A stretch of 64,000 bases of DNA, from NCBI GenBank assembly GCA_028281025.1, contig JANQKR010000014.1, positions 55,911 to 119,910 on the forward strand, written 5' to 3'. How positions within the stretch are numbered: position 1 is the first letter of the stretch; the number at the start of each line of letters is the position of its first letter. Origin of the DNA: Croceivirga sp. (lineage in GTDB: Bacteria > Bacteroidota > Bacteroidia > Flavobacteriales > Flavobacteriaceae). This document shows, piece after piece, positions 38,815 through 49,027 of the stretch. A program made the position numbers and the translations under genes. The notes beneath the pieces are model-generated. The model saw nothing but the letters and a program-made list of their open reading frames with translations. It did no database searches and was not told where the DNA came from.

Positions 38815-39318
38815 ATGGGAAAAAATGTTGCGCTGCTTTTGCTAGTGGTATTGGCATTCAGTTCCTGTATGGGTATTTCCCAGAAGGACAAGAAAGAAAT
38901 GGCAAAAGCCGAAAAAGAAATTGAATATCCGATTACAAAATCGGATGCGGAATGGAAAGCCGAATTAACGGACATGGAATATTATGTCCTAAGAAAGGCC
39001 GCCACCGAACATGCCTTTACCAGTGACTTATTGACCAATAAGGAAAAAGGGACCTATGTCTGTGCGGGCTGTGGGACACCCGTCTTTAAAAGCGAGCATA
39101 AATTTAACTCCGGAACGGGATGGCCCAGTTTTTATCAGGAAATTGAAGGCAACGTTGCTTATGATGTAGACTACAAAATAGGGTACCCAAGAACTGAGGA
39201 ACATTGTGCTGCCTGTGGAGGCCATTTGGGACACGTTTTTAATGATGGGCCGGAGCCCACTGGAAAACGGCACTGCATTAACGGTGTAGCCCTTAATTTT
39301 GTCCCCGAGGAAAAATAA
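38815..39318 (+). CDS. msrB: Peptide-methionine (R)-S-oxide reductase, lipoprotein form
   Basis: LAFSSCMG lipobox; [63 protein letters not shown] 38737 trimmed. Confidence 0.93.
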   Translation: MGKNVALLLLVVLAFSSCMGISQKDKKEMAKAEKEIEYPITKSDAEWKAELTDMEYYVLRKAATEHAFTSDLLTNKEKGTYVCAGCGTPVFKSEHKFNSGTGWPSFYQEIEGNVAYDVDYKIGYPRTEEHCAACGGHLGHVFNDGPEPTGKRHCINGVALNFVPEEK

Positions 39319-39326
39319 AACAAAGA

Positions 39327-39731
39327 ATGGGAAAATACGGTACAGAAAAGACGGAGGAGGAGTGGAAACAAGAGCTTTCACCCGAGGAATACTATGTTTT
39401 GCGCCAAAAGGGTACCGAACGCCCCTTTACCGGTGCATATAACCTCCACTTTAAAAATGGGGTCTACCATTGTAAGGCGTGCAATGCCAAACTCTTTGAA
39501 AGTGAAAACAAATTTGAAAGTGGATGTGGTTGGCCATCTTTTGACCGGGCAGTGGAAGGTGCCATTGAATATGTACGGGATACTTCCCACGGTATGATCC
39601 GCACCGAAACCCTTTGTGCCAATTGTGGCAGTCATCTAGGGCATGTCTTTAATGACGGACCAAGGGAAACTACAGGACAGCGATATTGCATCAATTCGGT
39701 CAGTATTGGTTTTGAACCAAAAGAGGAATAA
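39327..39731 (+). CDS. msrB: Peptide-methionine (R)-S-oxide reductase, second copy
   Basis: [61 protein letters not shown]. Confidence 0.94.
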   Translation: MGKYGTEKTEEEWKQELSPEEYYVLRQKGTERPFTGAYNLHFKNGVYHCKACNAKLFESENKFESGCGWPSFDRAVEGAIEYVRDTSHGMIRTETLCANCGSHLGHVFNDGPRETTGQRYCINSVSIGFEPKEE

Positions 39732-40264
39732 TGGGTTTCCCCACCACGTATTTGGAAAGTGCAAAATTTGAGTTTCACCGCTATAAACGATATGGGGACA
39801 AAACATTTGAACAGCTTTCCGAAGAAGAATTGTTTTGGAGCGCCAGTGAAAATGATAACAGCATTGCGGTCATTGTAAACCACCTTGCTGGAAATATGCT
39901 CAGCCGATGGACCAACTTTTTAATGGAAGATGGGGAAAAGGTATGGCGAGACCGGGATAGCGAATTTGAACATCCCCCACAATCAAAAAAAGAACTGCTG
40001 GATTTGTGGGAAGAAGGTTGGCAATGTTTATTTGATGCCCTCAATAGCATTACCCCCGAAAACTTTGATGCTTCAATACAAATAAGAAATCAAAAGCATT
40101 CCATCCCCCAGGCCATAAATCGGCAATTGGCCCACTACGCCTCGCATGTGGGACAACTTCTGTTTATAGGAAAGATGATAAAAAAAGACGATTGGGTCTC
40201 CCTATCCATACCAAAAGGGCAATCCAAAATCTTCAATAAAAAAATGTTTGGGGAAAACTCCTGA
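39731..40264 (+). CDS. DUF1572 (DinB-like) family protein
   Basis: [36 protein letters not shown]...SIAVIVNHLAGNMLSRWTNFL. Confidence 0.88.
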   Translation: MGFPTTYLESAKFEFHRYKRYGDKTFEQLSEEELFWSASENDNSIAVIVNHLAGNMLSRWTNFLMEDGEKVWRDRDSEFEHPPQSKKELLDLWEEGWQCLFDALNSITPENFDASIQIRNQKHSIPQAINRQLAHYASHVGQLLFIGKMIKKDDWVSLSIPKGQSKIFNKKMFGENS

Positions 40265-40272
40265 CACTTCAC

Positions 40273-40280
40273 TAAATTTG
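40273..40280 (+). promoter_or_regulatory. Candidate -7 element TAAATTTG of lpd gene
   Basis: TAnnTTTG match with TTTG at 40247-40250 (22-nt spacing). Confidence 0.45.
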
Positions 40281-40309
40281 CACTCCATTTTAACCAAAAA
40301 ATCATTCGC

Positions 40310-41701
40310 ATGAGCCATTTTGATGTCATCGTTTTGGGTAGCGGCCCTGGAGGTTATGTTACCGCTATTAGAGCTTCGCAGTTAGGTCTTAAAACTGCGA
40401 TAGTTGAAAAAGAAAGCTTAGGTGGTGTATGCCTAAACTGGGGATGTATTCCCACCAAGGCCCTGCTAAAATCGGCCCAGGTATTTGAATACCTAAAACA
40501 TGCGGAAGATTATGGGCTAAGCGCAAAAAAAGTGGAACATGACTTTGACAAAGTGGTGCAACGTAGCCGAAATGTGGCCGATGGTATGAGCAAAGGCGTA
40601 CAGTTTTTGATGAAAAAGAACAAGATCGAGGTCCTTAATGGTTATGGCAAGGTGCTACCCGGTAAAAAAGTCATTGTTAAAGGAGAGCATGGGGACCCTG
40701 CGGAATATAGTGCCGATCATATTATTATTGCCACGGGTGCAAGGAGCAGGGAATTGCCTTCCCTACCCCAGGATGGCAAAAAAGTAATTGGCTATCGTGA
40801 GGCCATGACCTTGGAAAAACAACCCAAGAAAATGATTGTAGTGGGCAGTGGTGCCATTGGTATTGAGTTTGCGTATTTCTACAATTCCATGGGTACGGAA
40901 GTTACCGTTGTGGAATATATGCCAACCATTGTCCCGATTGAAGATGAGGACGTTTCCAAACAACTGGAACGGAGCTTTAAAAAAGCAGGCGTAAAAATCA
41001 AGACCTCAGCAGAAGTTACCAAGGTGGACACTTCCGGGGAAGGGGTAAAAGCAACGGTCAAGACATCCAAAGGGGAAGAAGTTTTGGAAGCGGATATTGT
41101 ACTCTCCGCTGTTGGAATTAAAACCAATATTGAAAACATTGGCTTGGAAGACGTAGGAATAGCCACCGACCGTGACAAAATTTTGGTCAATGATTACTAT
41201 CAGACCAATATTCCCGGATATTATGCCATTGGTGATGTTACCCAGGGACCGGCCTTGGCACATGTTGCTTCTGCGGAAGGTATTCTTTGTGTTGAAAAAA
41301 TAGCCGGAATGCATGTGGAACCCTTGGATTACGGAAACATCCCGGGTTGTACCTATTGTATGCCGGAAGTGGCTTCCGTTGGACTTACGGAGAAAAAGGC
41401 CAAGGAAGCCGGATATGACATAAAAGTTGGAAAATTCCCTTTTTCCGCAAGTGGTAAAGCCAAAGCAAGTGGTAACGCAGATGGTTTTGTCAAGGTTATT
41501 TTTGATGCTAAATATGGGGAATGGCTGGGATGCCATATGATCGGTGCCGGTGTTACCGATATGATTGCGGAAGCGGTGGTAGGCCGAAAATTGGAGACCA
41601 CGGGTCACGAAATACTGAAGGCGGTCCACCCCCATCCAACCATGAGTGAGGCGGTTATGGAGGCTGTCGCCGATGCGTATGACGAGGTAATCCATTTATA
41701 A
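40310..41701 (+). CDS. lpdA: Dihydrolipoyl dehydrogenase
   Basis: VLGSGPGGYVTAIRASQLGLKTAIVEKESLGGVCLNWGCIPTKALLKSA; HPHPTMSEAVMEA. Confidence 0.95.
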   Translation: MSHFDVIVLGSGPGGYVTAIRASQLGLKTAIVEKESLGGVCLNWGCIPTKALLKSAQVFEYLKHAEDYGLSAKKVEHDFDKVVQRSRNVADGMSKGVQFLMKKNKIEVLNGYGKVLPGKKVIVKGEHGDPAEYSADHIIIATGARSRELPSLPQDGKKVIGYREAMTLEKQPKKMIVVGSGAIGIEFAYFYNSMGTEVTVVEYMPTIVPIEDEDVSKQLERSFKKAGVKIKTSAEVTKVDTSGEGVKATVKTSKGEEVLEADIVLSAVGIKTNIENIGLEDVGIATDRDKILVNDYYQTNIPGYYAIGDVTQGPALAHVASAEGILCVEKIAGMHVEPLDYGNIPGCTYCMPEVASVGLTEKKAKEAGYDIKVGKFPFSASGKAKASGNADGFVKVIFDAKYGEWLGCHMIGAGVTDMIAEAVVGRKLETTGHEILKAVHPHPTMSEAVMEAVADAYDEVIHL

Positions 41702-41982
41702 TGCTAAAAGCCTTTCGTCTGACAGCCATTCTGGAAGGGATTTCCTATTTGCTGATATTTGGCCTCACCATGCCCTTAAAGTACTGGGCAGAAATTGGCG
41801 AACCCAATAAAATAGTAGGGATGGCCCATGGTATCCTTTTCATCCTTTTTATAGTTATGGCAGGTGTTTTTTGCTGGGAGCGAAAATGGGGACTTAGAAG
41901 ATTTCTAATACTCTTCCTGGCTTCCCTTCTCCCCTTTGGGACTTTTTATGCCGATAAGAAATATCTCAGAAACGCTAATTAG
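41701..41982 (+). CDS. DUF3817 domain-containing membrane protein
   Basis: FRLTAILEGISYLLIFGLTMPLKYW...GMAHGILFILFI. Confidence 0.85.
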   Translation: MLKAFRLTAILEGISYLLIFGLTMPLKYWAEIGEPNKIVGMAHGILFILFIVMAGVFCWERKWGLRRFLILFLASLLPFGTFYADKKYLRNAN

Positions 41983-42060
41983 TGGTTTTAATCAACCTGT
42001 AAATAGGGCTTATTTCTATATGTAGGCAACCAAGCCAAAAAATGGTTGATGTGGGGCACG

Positions 42061-42477
42061 TCAATCCATAAAGCTTTGAATGGCCAAATCGTAGCTTTGT
42101 AATCCAAAGCCCAAAATAACCCCCTTTGCTACCGGGGATATAAAGGATGTATGTCGAAATTCCTCCCTTGAATAGGTATTGGAAATGTGAACTTCTATCA
42201 CGGGAGTTATGATGGCTTTTATGGCATCCCCAATACCGACCGAGGTATGGGTGTAAGCGGCGGCGTTTAAAATGATACCATCATAGGAGAATCCCACTTC
42301 TTGGATCTTGTCTATCAATTCCCCTTCAATATTGGATTGAAAGTAATCCATTTCAACAGACGGGTATTTGGACTTTAGGGACAAAAAATAGTCTTCAAAA
42401 TTCTGATTTCCATAGACTTCCGGTTCCCGCTTCCCTAAAAGGTTTAAATTGGGCCCATTGATGATCATTAATTTCAT
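42061..42477 (-). CDS. aroQ: Type II 3-dehydroquinate dehydratase
   Basis: MKLMIINGPNLNLLGKREPEVYG, ILNAAAYTHTSVGIGDAI, EVHISNTYSREEFRHTS. Confidence 0.95.
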   Translation of the reverse strand: MKLMIINGPNLNLLGKREPEVYGNQNFEDYFLSLKSKYPSVEMDYFQSNIEGELIDKIQEVGFSYDGIILNAAAYTHTSVGIGDAIKAIITPVIEVHISNTYSREEFRHTSFISPVAKGVILGFGLQSYDLAIQSFMD

Positions 42478-42511
42478 ACGTTAAAAATAAGCATATTTTT
42501 AGGGCATAAAA

Positions 42512-42536
42512 AAAGGGGCAAAAGCCCCCGTATTTT
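42512..42536. terminator. Hairpin terminator
   Basis: AAAAAGGGGC aaaa GCCCCCGTATTTTT. Confidence 0.65.
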
Positions 42537-42551
42537 TGCAGAAGTCCATAG

Positions 42552-43055
42552 CTAATTAAAACGGTACCCCGCTCCAAGCGTTAAGGTGTTGATACTAACG
42601 GCATCTCCAAAATCCCCTCCCCTACTTATTTCAATACCATACCTTGCTTCAACAAACCAATTATCATCTATTTGGTAACCTGAACCAAAAGCCAAGTCTA
42701 TTCCTAATTCCCCATCAGGAAGATCTTCCAACAAATAATTGATTTGGGGGCCCGCCTGAACATTAAACGCCTCGGAAATTTTATATTTGGCCATTATAGG
42801 GATATAGAGCGAAGTAAGGTCATCGACAAAACTGAGCAACAGCGAAGGTTCTACATCAAAAGTTTCACTGGCAACAAAATTATATCCTCCACCTATAAAA
42901 AAACCAAGCTCACTATCACTGGCATCAAAAAAACCTCCGGTATCAATATCAAGTGTGACATTGTTTAGACCGGCCTTAACTGCAAGGCCTTCTTGAGCAC
43001 TTACCGAGGTAGTGATGGCAATAGCGAATACAAATGCAATAAATAATTTTTTCAT
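42552..43055 (-). CDS. Outer membrane beta-barrel protein
   Basis: Signal peptide, alternating strands, C-terminal GAGYRFN. Confidence 0.85.
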   Translation of the reverse strand: MKKLFIAFVFAIAITTSVSAQEGLAVKAGLNNVTLDIDTGGFFDASDSELGFFIGGGYNFVASETFDVEPSLLLSFVDDLTSLYIPIMAKYKISEAFNVQAGPQINYLLEDLPDGELGIDLAFGSGYQIDDNWFVEARYGIEISRGGDFGDAVSINTLTLGAGYRFN

Positions 43056-43210
43056 GTTATTGTCTTTTAGTTGTTACTGGCAAAGATAAAAAGGCGCTCA
43101 TTCCAAGTTTGGGAAAAACCGTAAAATGTTAACATTTGTCCTTCCTTCCACAAAAAATCCACATAAACTATTGTAAATCAATCCATTTTGATATAAAGCC
43201 TTTTTAGTAA

Positions 43211-43729
43211 TCAAAACTGAAACAGAACACCCGCGGTTAAGGCGGTCCAATTAAGGTTGTCGCCCTCAACTCCAAAATAGGAGAAATTTAAGGCCGAAGT
43301 ATTGGATAGGTTGATGGCAAGTGTTGGCCTGAAATAAAGGCCTGAATCCGAAAAAGAGTTTAAACCCACGGCATAACCCACATCGGCACCCAAATTGAAG
43401 CCCCTGGTGGGATAAAAACGGATCAATGCCCCCGCAGGGAGATAAATGGTGTCTTCCCCCCTAATGGTAACCGCTTCCGGTCCAATATCGATGGTGGAAT
43501 CCAATCCAAAGTAATACATAAGACCGGACGCCAGCCCCAAATCGAACTTCTTGGAAACACCCCAATGCTGGTATAGATCCAAACCGGCACCGATGTTGGC
43601 AAAATCCGATGCATCCCCAACGGCAACCCCAGCGTGAAAGCCTGCCTTAAAAAACGAACGATCTACATATTGTGAGGTCATATGGTAAACAATACCGAGG
43701 AACAGCACTAAAAAAATGTACTTTTTCAT
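43211..43729 (-). CDS. Outer membrane beta-barrel-like protein
   Basis: Signal peptide-like N-terminus, glycine/aromatic strands, terminal GVLFQF. Confidence 0.75.
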   Translation of the reverse strand: MKKYIFLVLFLGIVYHMTSQYVDRSFFKAGFHAGVAVGDASDFANIGAGLDLYQHWGVSKKFDLGLASGLMYYFGLDSTIDIGPEAVTIRGEDTIYLPAGALIRFYPTRGFNLGADVGYAVGLNSFSDSGLYFRPTLAINLSNTSALNFSYFGVEGDNLNWTALTAGVLFQF

Positions 43730-43831
43730 AAGTTGTTTGGTTGAAGTATATACGTCTTAACGCAAAAACTTAACGTTTAGTTTTGGTTTTTAGTGGAATT
43801 CCGTATTGAAAAGTTGCGTTATTTTTAGCCC

Positions 43832-44737
43832 ATGACTTGGAAACAGGCCTTACAGGATTACCAACACTATTTAAAGATAGAAAGGGGATTGTCCAGCAAT
43901 TCCATAACCAATTATGCCCTGGATATCAAAAAGTTGATGGCCTTTTTAGAGGAACATCAAATAAACTCAGGGCCCCTTAACATTGGGAATGAAGAAGTAC
44001 AACGGTTCATTTATGAGGCGGCCAAAACCATAAATCCACGTTCCCAGGCAAGATTGATATCCGGACTAAAAGGACTTTTTAACTATTTGGTCTTTGAAGA
44101 CTATAGAAAGGATAATCCCATGGATTTAATGGAGACCCCTAAAATTGGCAGAAAACTTCCAGAAACCCTTTCTTTGGAGGAAATCAATACACTTATTACG
44201 GGAATTGATCTAAGCAAACCCCAAGGGGAACGCAATAGGGCCATTTTGGAAACTTTATACGGATGTGGGCTTAGGGTTTCTGAACTGGTCGACCTAAAAT
44301 TGTCCGATCTTTATTTTGATGAAGATATTATTCTGGTAACCGGAAAGGGCAACAAACAACGTTTTGTGCCCATTAGTCCTATCAATAAAAAATATATTGA
44401 ACTGTATCAAAAACACGTTCGTATCCATCAAAAGATTGAACCGGGTTATGAAGATATCCTTTTTTTAAACCGTCGGGGCAAAAAACTGACCAGGGCCATG
44501 ATTTTCGCCATTATCAAGGATTTGGCAAGGGCAACAGGTTTGAAGAAAAATGTGGGGCCCCATACTTTTCGACATTCCTTTGCCACACATTTATTGGAAA
44601 ACGGAGCAGATTTGCGCGCCATTCAACAAATGCTTGGACATGAAAGCATTACCACCACGGAAATTTATGTCCATGTGAACAGAACACATTTGGCGGATGC
44701 ATTAAAAGCGTTTCATCCCCGTTCAAGACATCATTAG
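43832..44737 (+). CDS. xerD: Tyrosine recombinase XerD
   Basis: LYGCGLRVSELVDLKLSDL, HTFRHSFATHLLENGADLRAIQQMLGHESITTTEIYVHV. Confidence 0.92.
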   Translation: MTWKQALQDYQHYLKIERGLSSNSITNYALDIKKLMAFLEEHQINSGPLNIGNEEVQRFIYEAAKTINPRSQARLISGLKGLFNYLVFEDYRKDNPMDLMETPKIGRKLPETLSLEEINTLITGIDLSKPQGERNRAILETLYGCGLRVSELVDLKLSDLYFDEDIILVTGKGNKQRFVPISPINKKYIELYQKHVRIHQKIEPGYEDILFLNRRGKKLTRAMIFAIIKDLARATGLKKNVGPHTFRHSFATHLLENGADLRAIQQMLGHESITTTEIYVHVNRTHLADALKAFHPRSRHH

Positions 44738-44841
44738 TTGGCCATGGTCTACTTTTACGTTGAAGTGGCCCTACCTAACTTTTGTTTTTTGTGATTACCC
44801 CCAGCTTGTTATCTTTAAAACGTTGAAAACAAAATACGTTT

Positions 44842-45408
44842 GTGGCGAAAAAATCCAAAAATAAGCGGGCCTCCATATGGTCAACGGACCGTGTCCTTAG
44901 CATTTCGGCCTTTTTTATCAGTGTAATATCCTTAATTGCATTGCTCTATCAATCCTATCTGGCCCGGGAAGAAAACAAGCTTATGCAAAAACAGCATAGT
45001 GCTACGGTTATGCCCTATTTAAGTCAATGGTTTGACGATTCCCCGGGAAAACATAATATGGTCATCGGCAATGATGGTATTGGACCAGCTTTATTAAAAA
45101 AAGTGACCATCTCCACAAAAAACGGCCAACATTTCAATAGGACCGACGACTTTTTTAGGCACCTGTCCAAATCCAACACCTTTTTGGATACCACCCACTA
45201 TTTATACAGTACCGTGGCCGAAGGAATATTGATTCCGGCAAACTCAACCACAGAATTCGCCTCATTTGACAATTCCACTGACTTCAAAAGGTTCTTAAAC
45301 CTTCTCCACGAAATTGGGTTTCATTTTGAAATCGAATACGAAGATGTGTATGGCTCTCGATGGTCGTTGAAATATGATGAGGACATTCCCACAAAAATAA
45401 AGGACTAG
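44842..45408 (+). CDS. Hypothetical membrane-anchored protein (GTG start)
   Basis: One TM helix (LSISAFFISVISLIALLYQSYL) plus extracytoplasmic domain. Confidence 0.65.
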   Translation: MAKKSKNKRASIWSTDRVLSISAFFISVISLIALLYQSYLAREENKLMQKQHSATVMPYLSQWFDDSPGKHNMVIGNDGIGPALLKKVTISTKNGQHFNRTDDFFRHLSKSNTFLDTTHYLYSTVAEGILIPANSTTEFASFDNSTDFKRFLNLLHEIGFHFEIEYEDVYGSRWSLKYDEDIPTKIKD

Positions 45409-45432
45409 GGTTCCATTTGGTCAAAAGAGGCC

Positions 45433-46722
45433 TTACCGTACCGTTTCATTATTGTCTTTGAACGGTCGTATAATGAGTCGTGCCTCACGATCAAACTTCA
45501 CATAATTATATACCCAATTAATGAAAACCACCAATCGATTTCGAAAACCGATCAAAAAGTAAAGGTGGACAAACATCCAGACAAACCAGGCAAAAACGCC
45601 TTGAAATTTGAATTTTGGCAAATCGGCCACAGCCTTGTTCCTTCCTATGGTGGCCATGCTACCCTTATCCCGGTAGGTAAAGGGTTGTAATGGTTTCCCT
45701 TGTTGAAGCCGTACCAAATTTTCCCCTAAAAGCCTACCTTGTTGTATGGCGGGTTGGGCCATCATGGGATGTCCATTGGGATATTTTTCGGAAACCATTT
45801 CCGCAACATCACCAATAGCGAAGATATGTTCAAACCCCTTTACTTGATTGTATTCGTTGACCAACAATCGTTTTGCCCTGGACAAAAACTTTTCAGCGTC
45901 CAAACCCTTAATGGTTACCGCTTGTACGCCTGCCGCCCAAATTAAGGTTGCCGTTTCAAAGCTGGTATCTTGATCGGTCGTGGCCACTTTACCGTCATAC
46001 CCCGTCACTCGAATATCTTTCCAAACATTTACCCCCAAATTTTCCAAAAAGTCCTCCGCTTTCTTGGAGGCAATTTTACTCATGGCCGGCAACAGTCGAT
46101 CGGCCCCTTGCACTAAATTAATTTGGGCCCTTCGTGTATCCAGGTCGGGATAGTCCTTTGGTAGGATTCCCTTTTTAATTTCGGCCAATGCCCCTGCAAG
46201 TTCAACTCCGGTTGGTCCTCCACCCACAATGACAAAGTTCATCAGGGCCTCACGTTCATGAAGATCGTCCGTCAACAAAGCCTGTTCAAAATTCTCAAGG
46301 ATAAGACTTCTTAGATTCAGTGATTGGGGAATAGTTTTCATGGCCATACTATTTTTGGCAATGGATTTATTACCAAAATAATTGGTCCGTGTTCCCGTGG
46401 CCACGATCAAATAATCAAACCTCAAGTCGCCTATGGTGGTGTGGACCGTATTGCTCTCGGAGTCTATACCCGTGACCTCGGTCAGACGAAAATAAAAGTG
46501 GGGATATCCCTGAAGTACCTTCCGAATGGGATACGCAATGGAATCTGGCTCCAAGCCCCCAGTTGATACTTGATACAACAACGGTTGGAAGGTATGATAG
46601 TTGTTTTTGTCCATCAACACCACCTGAAACTCTCGTTGACTTAATTTTTTGGCCAAAGCAATTCCCGCAAAACCACCACCAATAATAACCACCCTTTTGA
46701 AACTGGACTGAGGAATGTTCAT
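45433..46722 (-). CDS. Type II NADH dehydrogenase (NAD(P)/FAD-dependent oxidoreductase)
   Basis: VVIIGGGFAGIALAKKLSQREFQVVLMDKNNYHTFQPLLYQVSTGGLEPDSIAYPIR, GGGPTGVELAGALAE. Confidence 0.93.
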   Translation of the reverse strand: MNIPQSSFKRVVIIGGGFAGIALAKKLSQREFQVVLMDKNNYHTFQPLLYQVSTGGLEPDSIAYPIRKVLQGYPHFYFRLTEVTGIDSESNTVHTTIGDLRFDYLIVATGTRTNYFGNKSIAKNSMAMKTIPQSLNLRSLILENFEQALLTDDLHEREALMNFVIVGGGPTGVELAGALAEIKKGILPKDYPDLDTRRAQINLVQGADRLLPAMSKIASKKAEDFLENLGVNVWKDIRVTGYDGKVATTDQDTSFETATLIWAAGVQAVTIKGLDAEKFLSRAKRLLVNEYNQVKGFEHIFAIGDVAEMVSEKYPNGHPMMAQPAIQQGRLLGENLVRLQQGKPLQPFTYRDKGSMATIGRNKAVADLPKFKFQGVFAWFVWMFVHLYFLIGFRNRLVVFINWVYNYVKFDREARLIIRPFKDNNETVR

Positions 46723-46822
46723 TCTTAAATTTTAAAGTGCAAAAGTACACAATTGGGGGTGGTGATACGGCCACTGGAAATTCATTTTAGTATATTTAAA
46801 AACATTAAAAAGAGAACACGAA

Positions 46823-48250
46823 ATGAGAAGGATAGTTTCTTTACACCTCCTACTACTGCTATCGGTTTTTTCAATAAGCGCGCAAAAAACCAAGGTCGAT
46901 GCCCTAAAAGGTTTGGATGATAAAGCACAAGCATATGGCGAAATTGCCCTACAAATTTGGAATTGGGCAGAAATGGGATATCAAGAAGAAAAAAGTGCTG
47001 CGCTACTACAGGAAACCCTTTCCGATGCAGGTTTTACCGTTACGGAAGGGATCGCCGAAATTCCCACGGCCTTTGTAGCGGAATATGGAAAAGGAAGCCC
47101 TGTTATTGCCATTTTGGGAGAGTATGACGCCCTGCCAGGGCTGTCACAACAGGCCGTACCGGAAAAGAAATCCGCTGGAGGGGTTGCCGGACATGCCTGC
47201 GGCCATCACTTGTTTGGGACTGCTTCCGCCGGGGCTGCCATTGCCGTAAAGGATTGGTTGAAGGCTTCAGGCGCAAAGGGAACCATCCGTTTCTATGGCT
47301 GTCCCGCAGAAGAAGGTGGAGGTGCCAAAGTATATATGTCCAGGGAAGGGGTTTTTAATGATGTGGATGTTGCCCTACATTGGCATCCCAGTTCCCAGAA
47401 TGCTGCCAGTGCCGCTGCCGCATTGGCAAACATTTCTGCAAAATTCCGCTTTAAGGGAATCTCGGCACATGCCGCAGGGGCACCGCAAATGGGAAGGAGT
47501 GCCCTGGATGGTGTGGAGGCCATGAATATAATGGTCAATATGATGCGTGAGCATATTCCCCAGGAAGCGCGTATCCATTATGTGATTACGGATGGTGGTA
47601 AAGCACCCAATGTTGTTCCGGATTTTGCCGAAGTATACTATTATGCAAGGCACAACAGCAGGGATGTGGTTCGGGATATTTTTAATCGAATTGTAAAAGC
47701 AGGGGAAGGTGCTGCTTTAGGAACGGGCACAACAATGACGTATGAAATTGTAAATGGGGTCCATGAATTACTTCCCAACCTGGTACTCCAAAAATTGGTC
47801 CATAGCAATTTGTCGTCAATAGGTGGCATTACCTATACTCCTGAGGAAAGGGCCTTTGCAGAGAAAATTGCCTTGAGCTTAGGACAAAAAGATCTCAATG
47901 AAATGGGTGCAATGGAGGTACAACCTTTTAAGGAAACGGCCAGGGCCTATGGTTCCACGGATGTAGGTGATGTCAGTTTTGTGGTCCCAACGGTAGGCTT
48001 CGGTGCTGCAACGTGGGTGCCCGGAACACCGGCACATAGTTGGCAGGCAGTGGCTTCGGGAGGCATGAGTATAGGAAAAAAAGGGATGATGGTGGCCTCA
48101 AAAACGCTGACAGCCACGGCAATAGACCTGTTTTCCGATACCTCGTTGATTGAAAAGGCCAAAGCCGAGTTTGAAGAAAGAAGGGGTAGTGATTTTGTGT
48201 ACGAACCCCTTGTTGGTAATCGAGCACCGGCGCTTGATTATAGAAAATGA
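46823..48250 (+). CDS. M20-family amidohydrolase (AbgB-like), secreted
   Basis: Signal peptide; GEYDALPGLSQ, GGVAGHACGHHLFGTASAGAAIAVK, GCPAEEGGGAKVYMSREGVFNDVD. Confidence 0.92.
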   Translation: MRRIVSLHLLLLLSVFSISAQKTKVDALKGLDDKAQAYGEIALQIWNWAEMGYQEEKSAALLQETLSDAGFTVTEGIAEIPTAFVAEYGKGSPVIAILGEYDALPGLSQQAVPEKKSAGGVAGHACGHHLFGTASAGAAIAVKDWLKASGAKGTIRFYGCPAEEGGGAKVYMSREGVFNDVDVALHWHPSSQNAASAAAALANISAKFRFKGISAHAAGAPQMGRSALDGVEAMNIMVNMMREHIPQEARIHYVITDGGKAPNVVPDFAEVYYYARHNSRDVVRDIFNRIVKAGEGAALGTGTTMTYEIVNGVHELLPNLVLQKLVHSNLSSIGGITYTPEERAFAEKIALSLGQKDLNEMGAMEVQPFKETARAYGSTDVGDVSFVVPTVGFGAATWVPGTPAHSWQAVASGGMSIGKKGMMVASKTLTATAIDLFSDTSLIEKAKAEFEERRGSDFVYEPLVGNRAPALDYRK

Positions 48251-48528
48251 AATATCAACATACAAATTGGGCTTGTCCATTCTAAAAAATTCCCTTGGAT
48301 CAGGTCACGATGCCAAGGATATGAAATTGATTGCACCCACAGGAATGCCATTTGTACTCGGTAAAAGGGAATCCGCCATTCCCAAAAGGAATGTTCCATG
48401 GAAGACTTGGCCAATGTATTTCTCCAAACTATTTTGAAGTTGGACATCGGCCAGTATTGAACTTGTCGTCCCCAACTGTAACAAAATTGGAATAAGGACT
48501 ACTAATCTATAAATTCTACCAACCACTA

Positions 48529-49023
48529 GTGAACAAGGAACTGGAACATCAATTTGTGACGGAACTGGAGAACAACCAAAACATTGTTCACAAGGTATGC
48601 AGTCTTTATACCCATGACAGGGACTCCCATAATGACCTGTTCCAAGAAATCACCATCCAGCTTTGGAAAGCATACCCAAAATTTAGGGGAGATTCCAAAT
48701 TTAGTACATGGATGTACCGTGTGGCATTGAATACGGCCATTACCTTATATCGCAAATCGAAAAGACGGGTCGCTACCCAAGATTACGATTCCATAATTTT
48801 CAAGATAAGGGCAGACGAATATGATGATACACAAGAACGGCAACTAAAGTTGATGTACAATGCGGTAAAACAATTGGGAGATATTGAAAAAGCATTGGTT
48901 TTCCTGTATCTGGAAGATAAGAACTATACCGAAATTTCAGAAACCTTGGGTATTACGGAAGTAAACGCCAGGGTTAAAATGAATCGGGTAAAAAACAAAC
49001 TAAGAACCATACTAAATCCTTAG
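48529..49023 (+). CDS. RNA polymerase ECF-type sigma factor (GTG start)
   Basis: DLFQEITIQLWKAYPKFRGDSKFSTWMYRVALNTAITLYRK, TEISETLGITEVNARVKMNRVKNKL. Confidence 0.92.
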   Translation: MNKELEHQFVTELENNQNIVHKVCSLYTHDRDSHNDLFQEITIQLWKAYPKFRGDSKFSTWMYRVALNTAITLYRKSKRRVATQDYDSIIFKIRADEYDDTQERQLKLMYNAVKQLGDIEKALVFLYLEDKNYTEISETLGITEVNARVKMNRVKNKLRTILNP

Positions 49024-49027
49024 TATC

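Noticed and set aside
43832-44737. Mobile-element integrase
   Set aside because: Sequence and size fit housekeeping XerD, next to core genes; no att-like repeats seen.
48305-48526. 73-aa minus-strand ORF in the spacer before the second ECF gene
   Set aside because: Has a hydrophobic start, but no family resemblance and overlaps the candidate ECF promoter; insufficient support.
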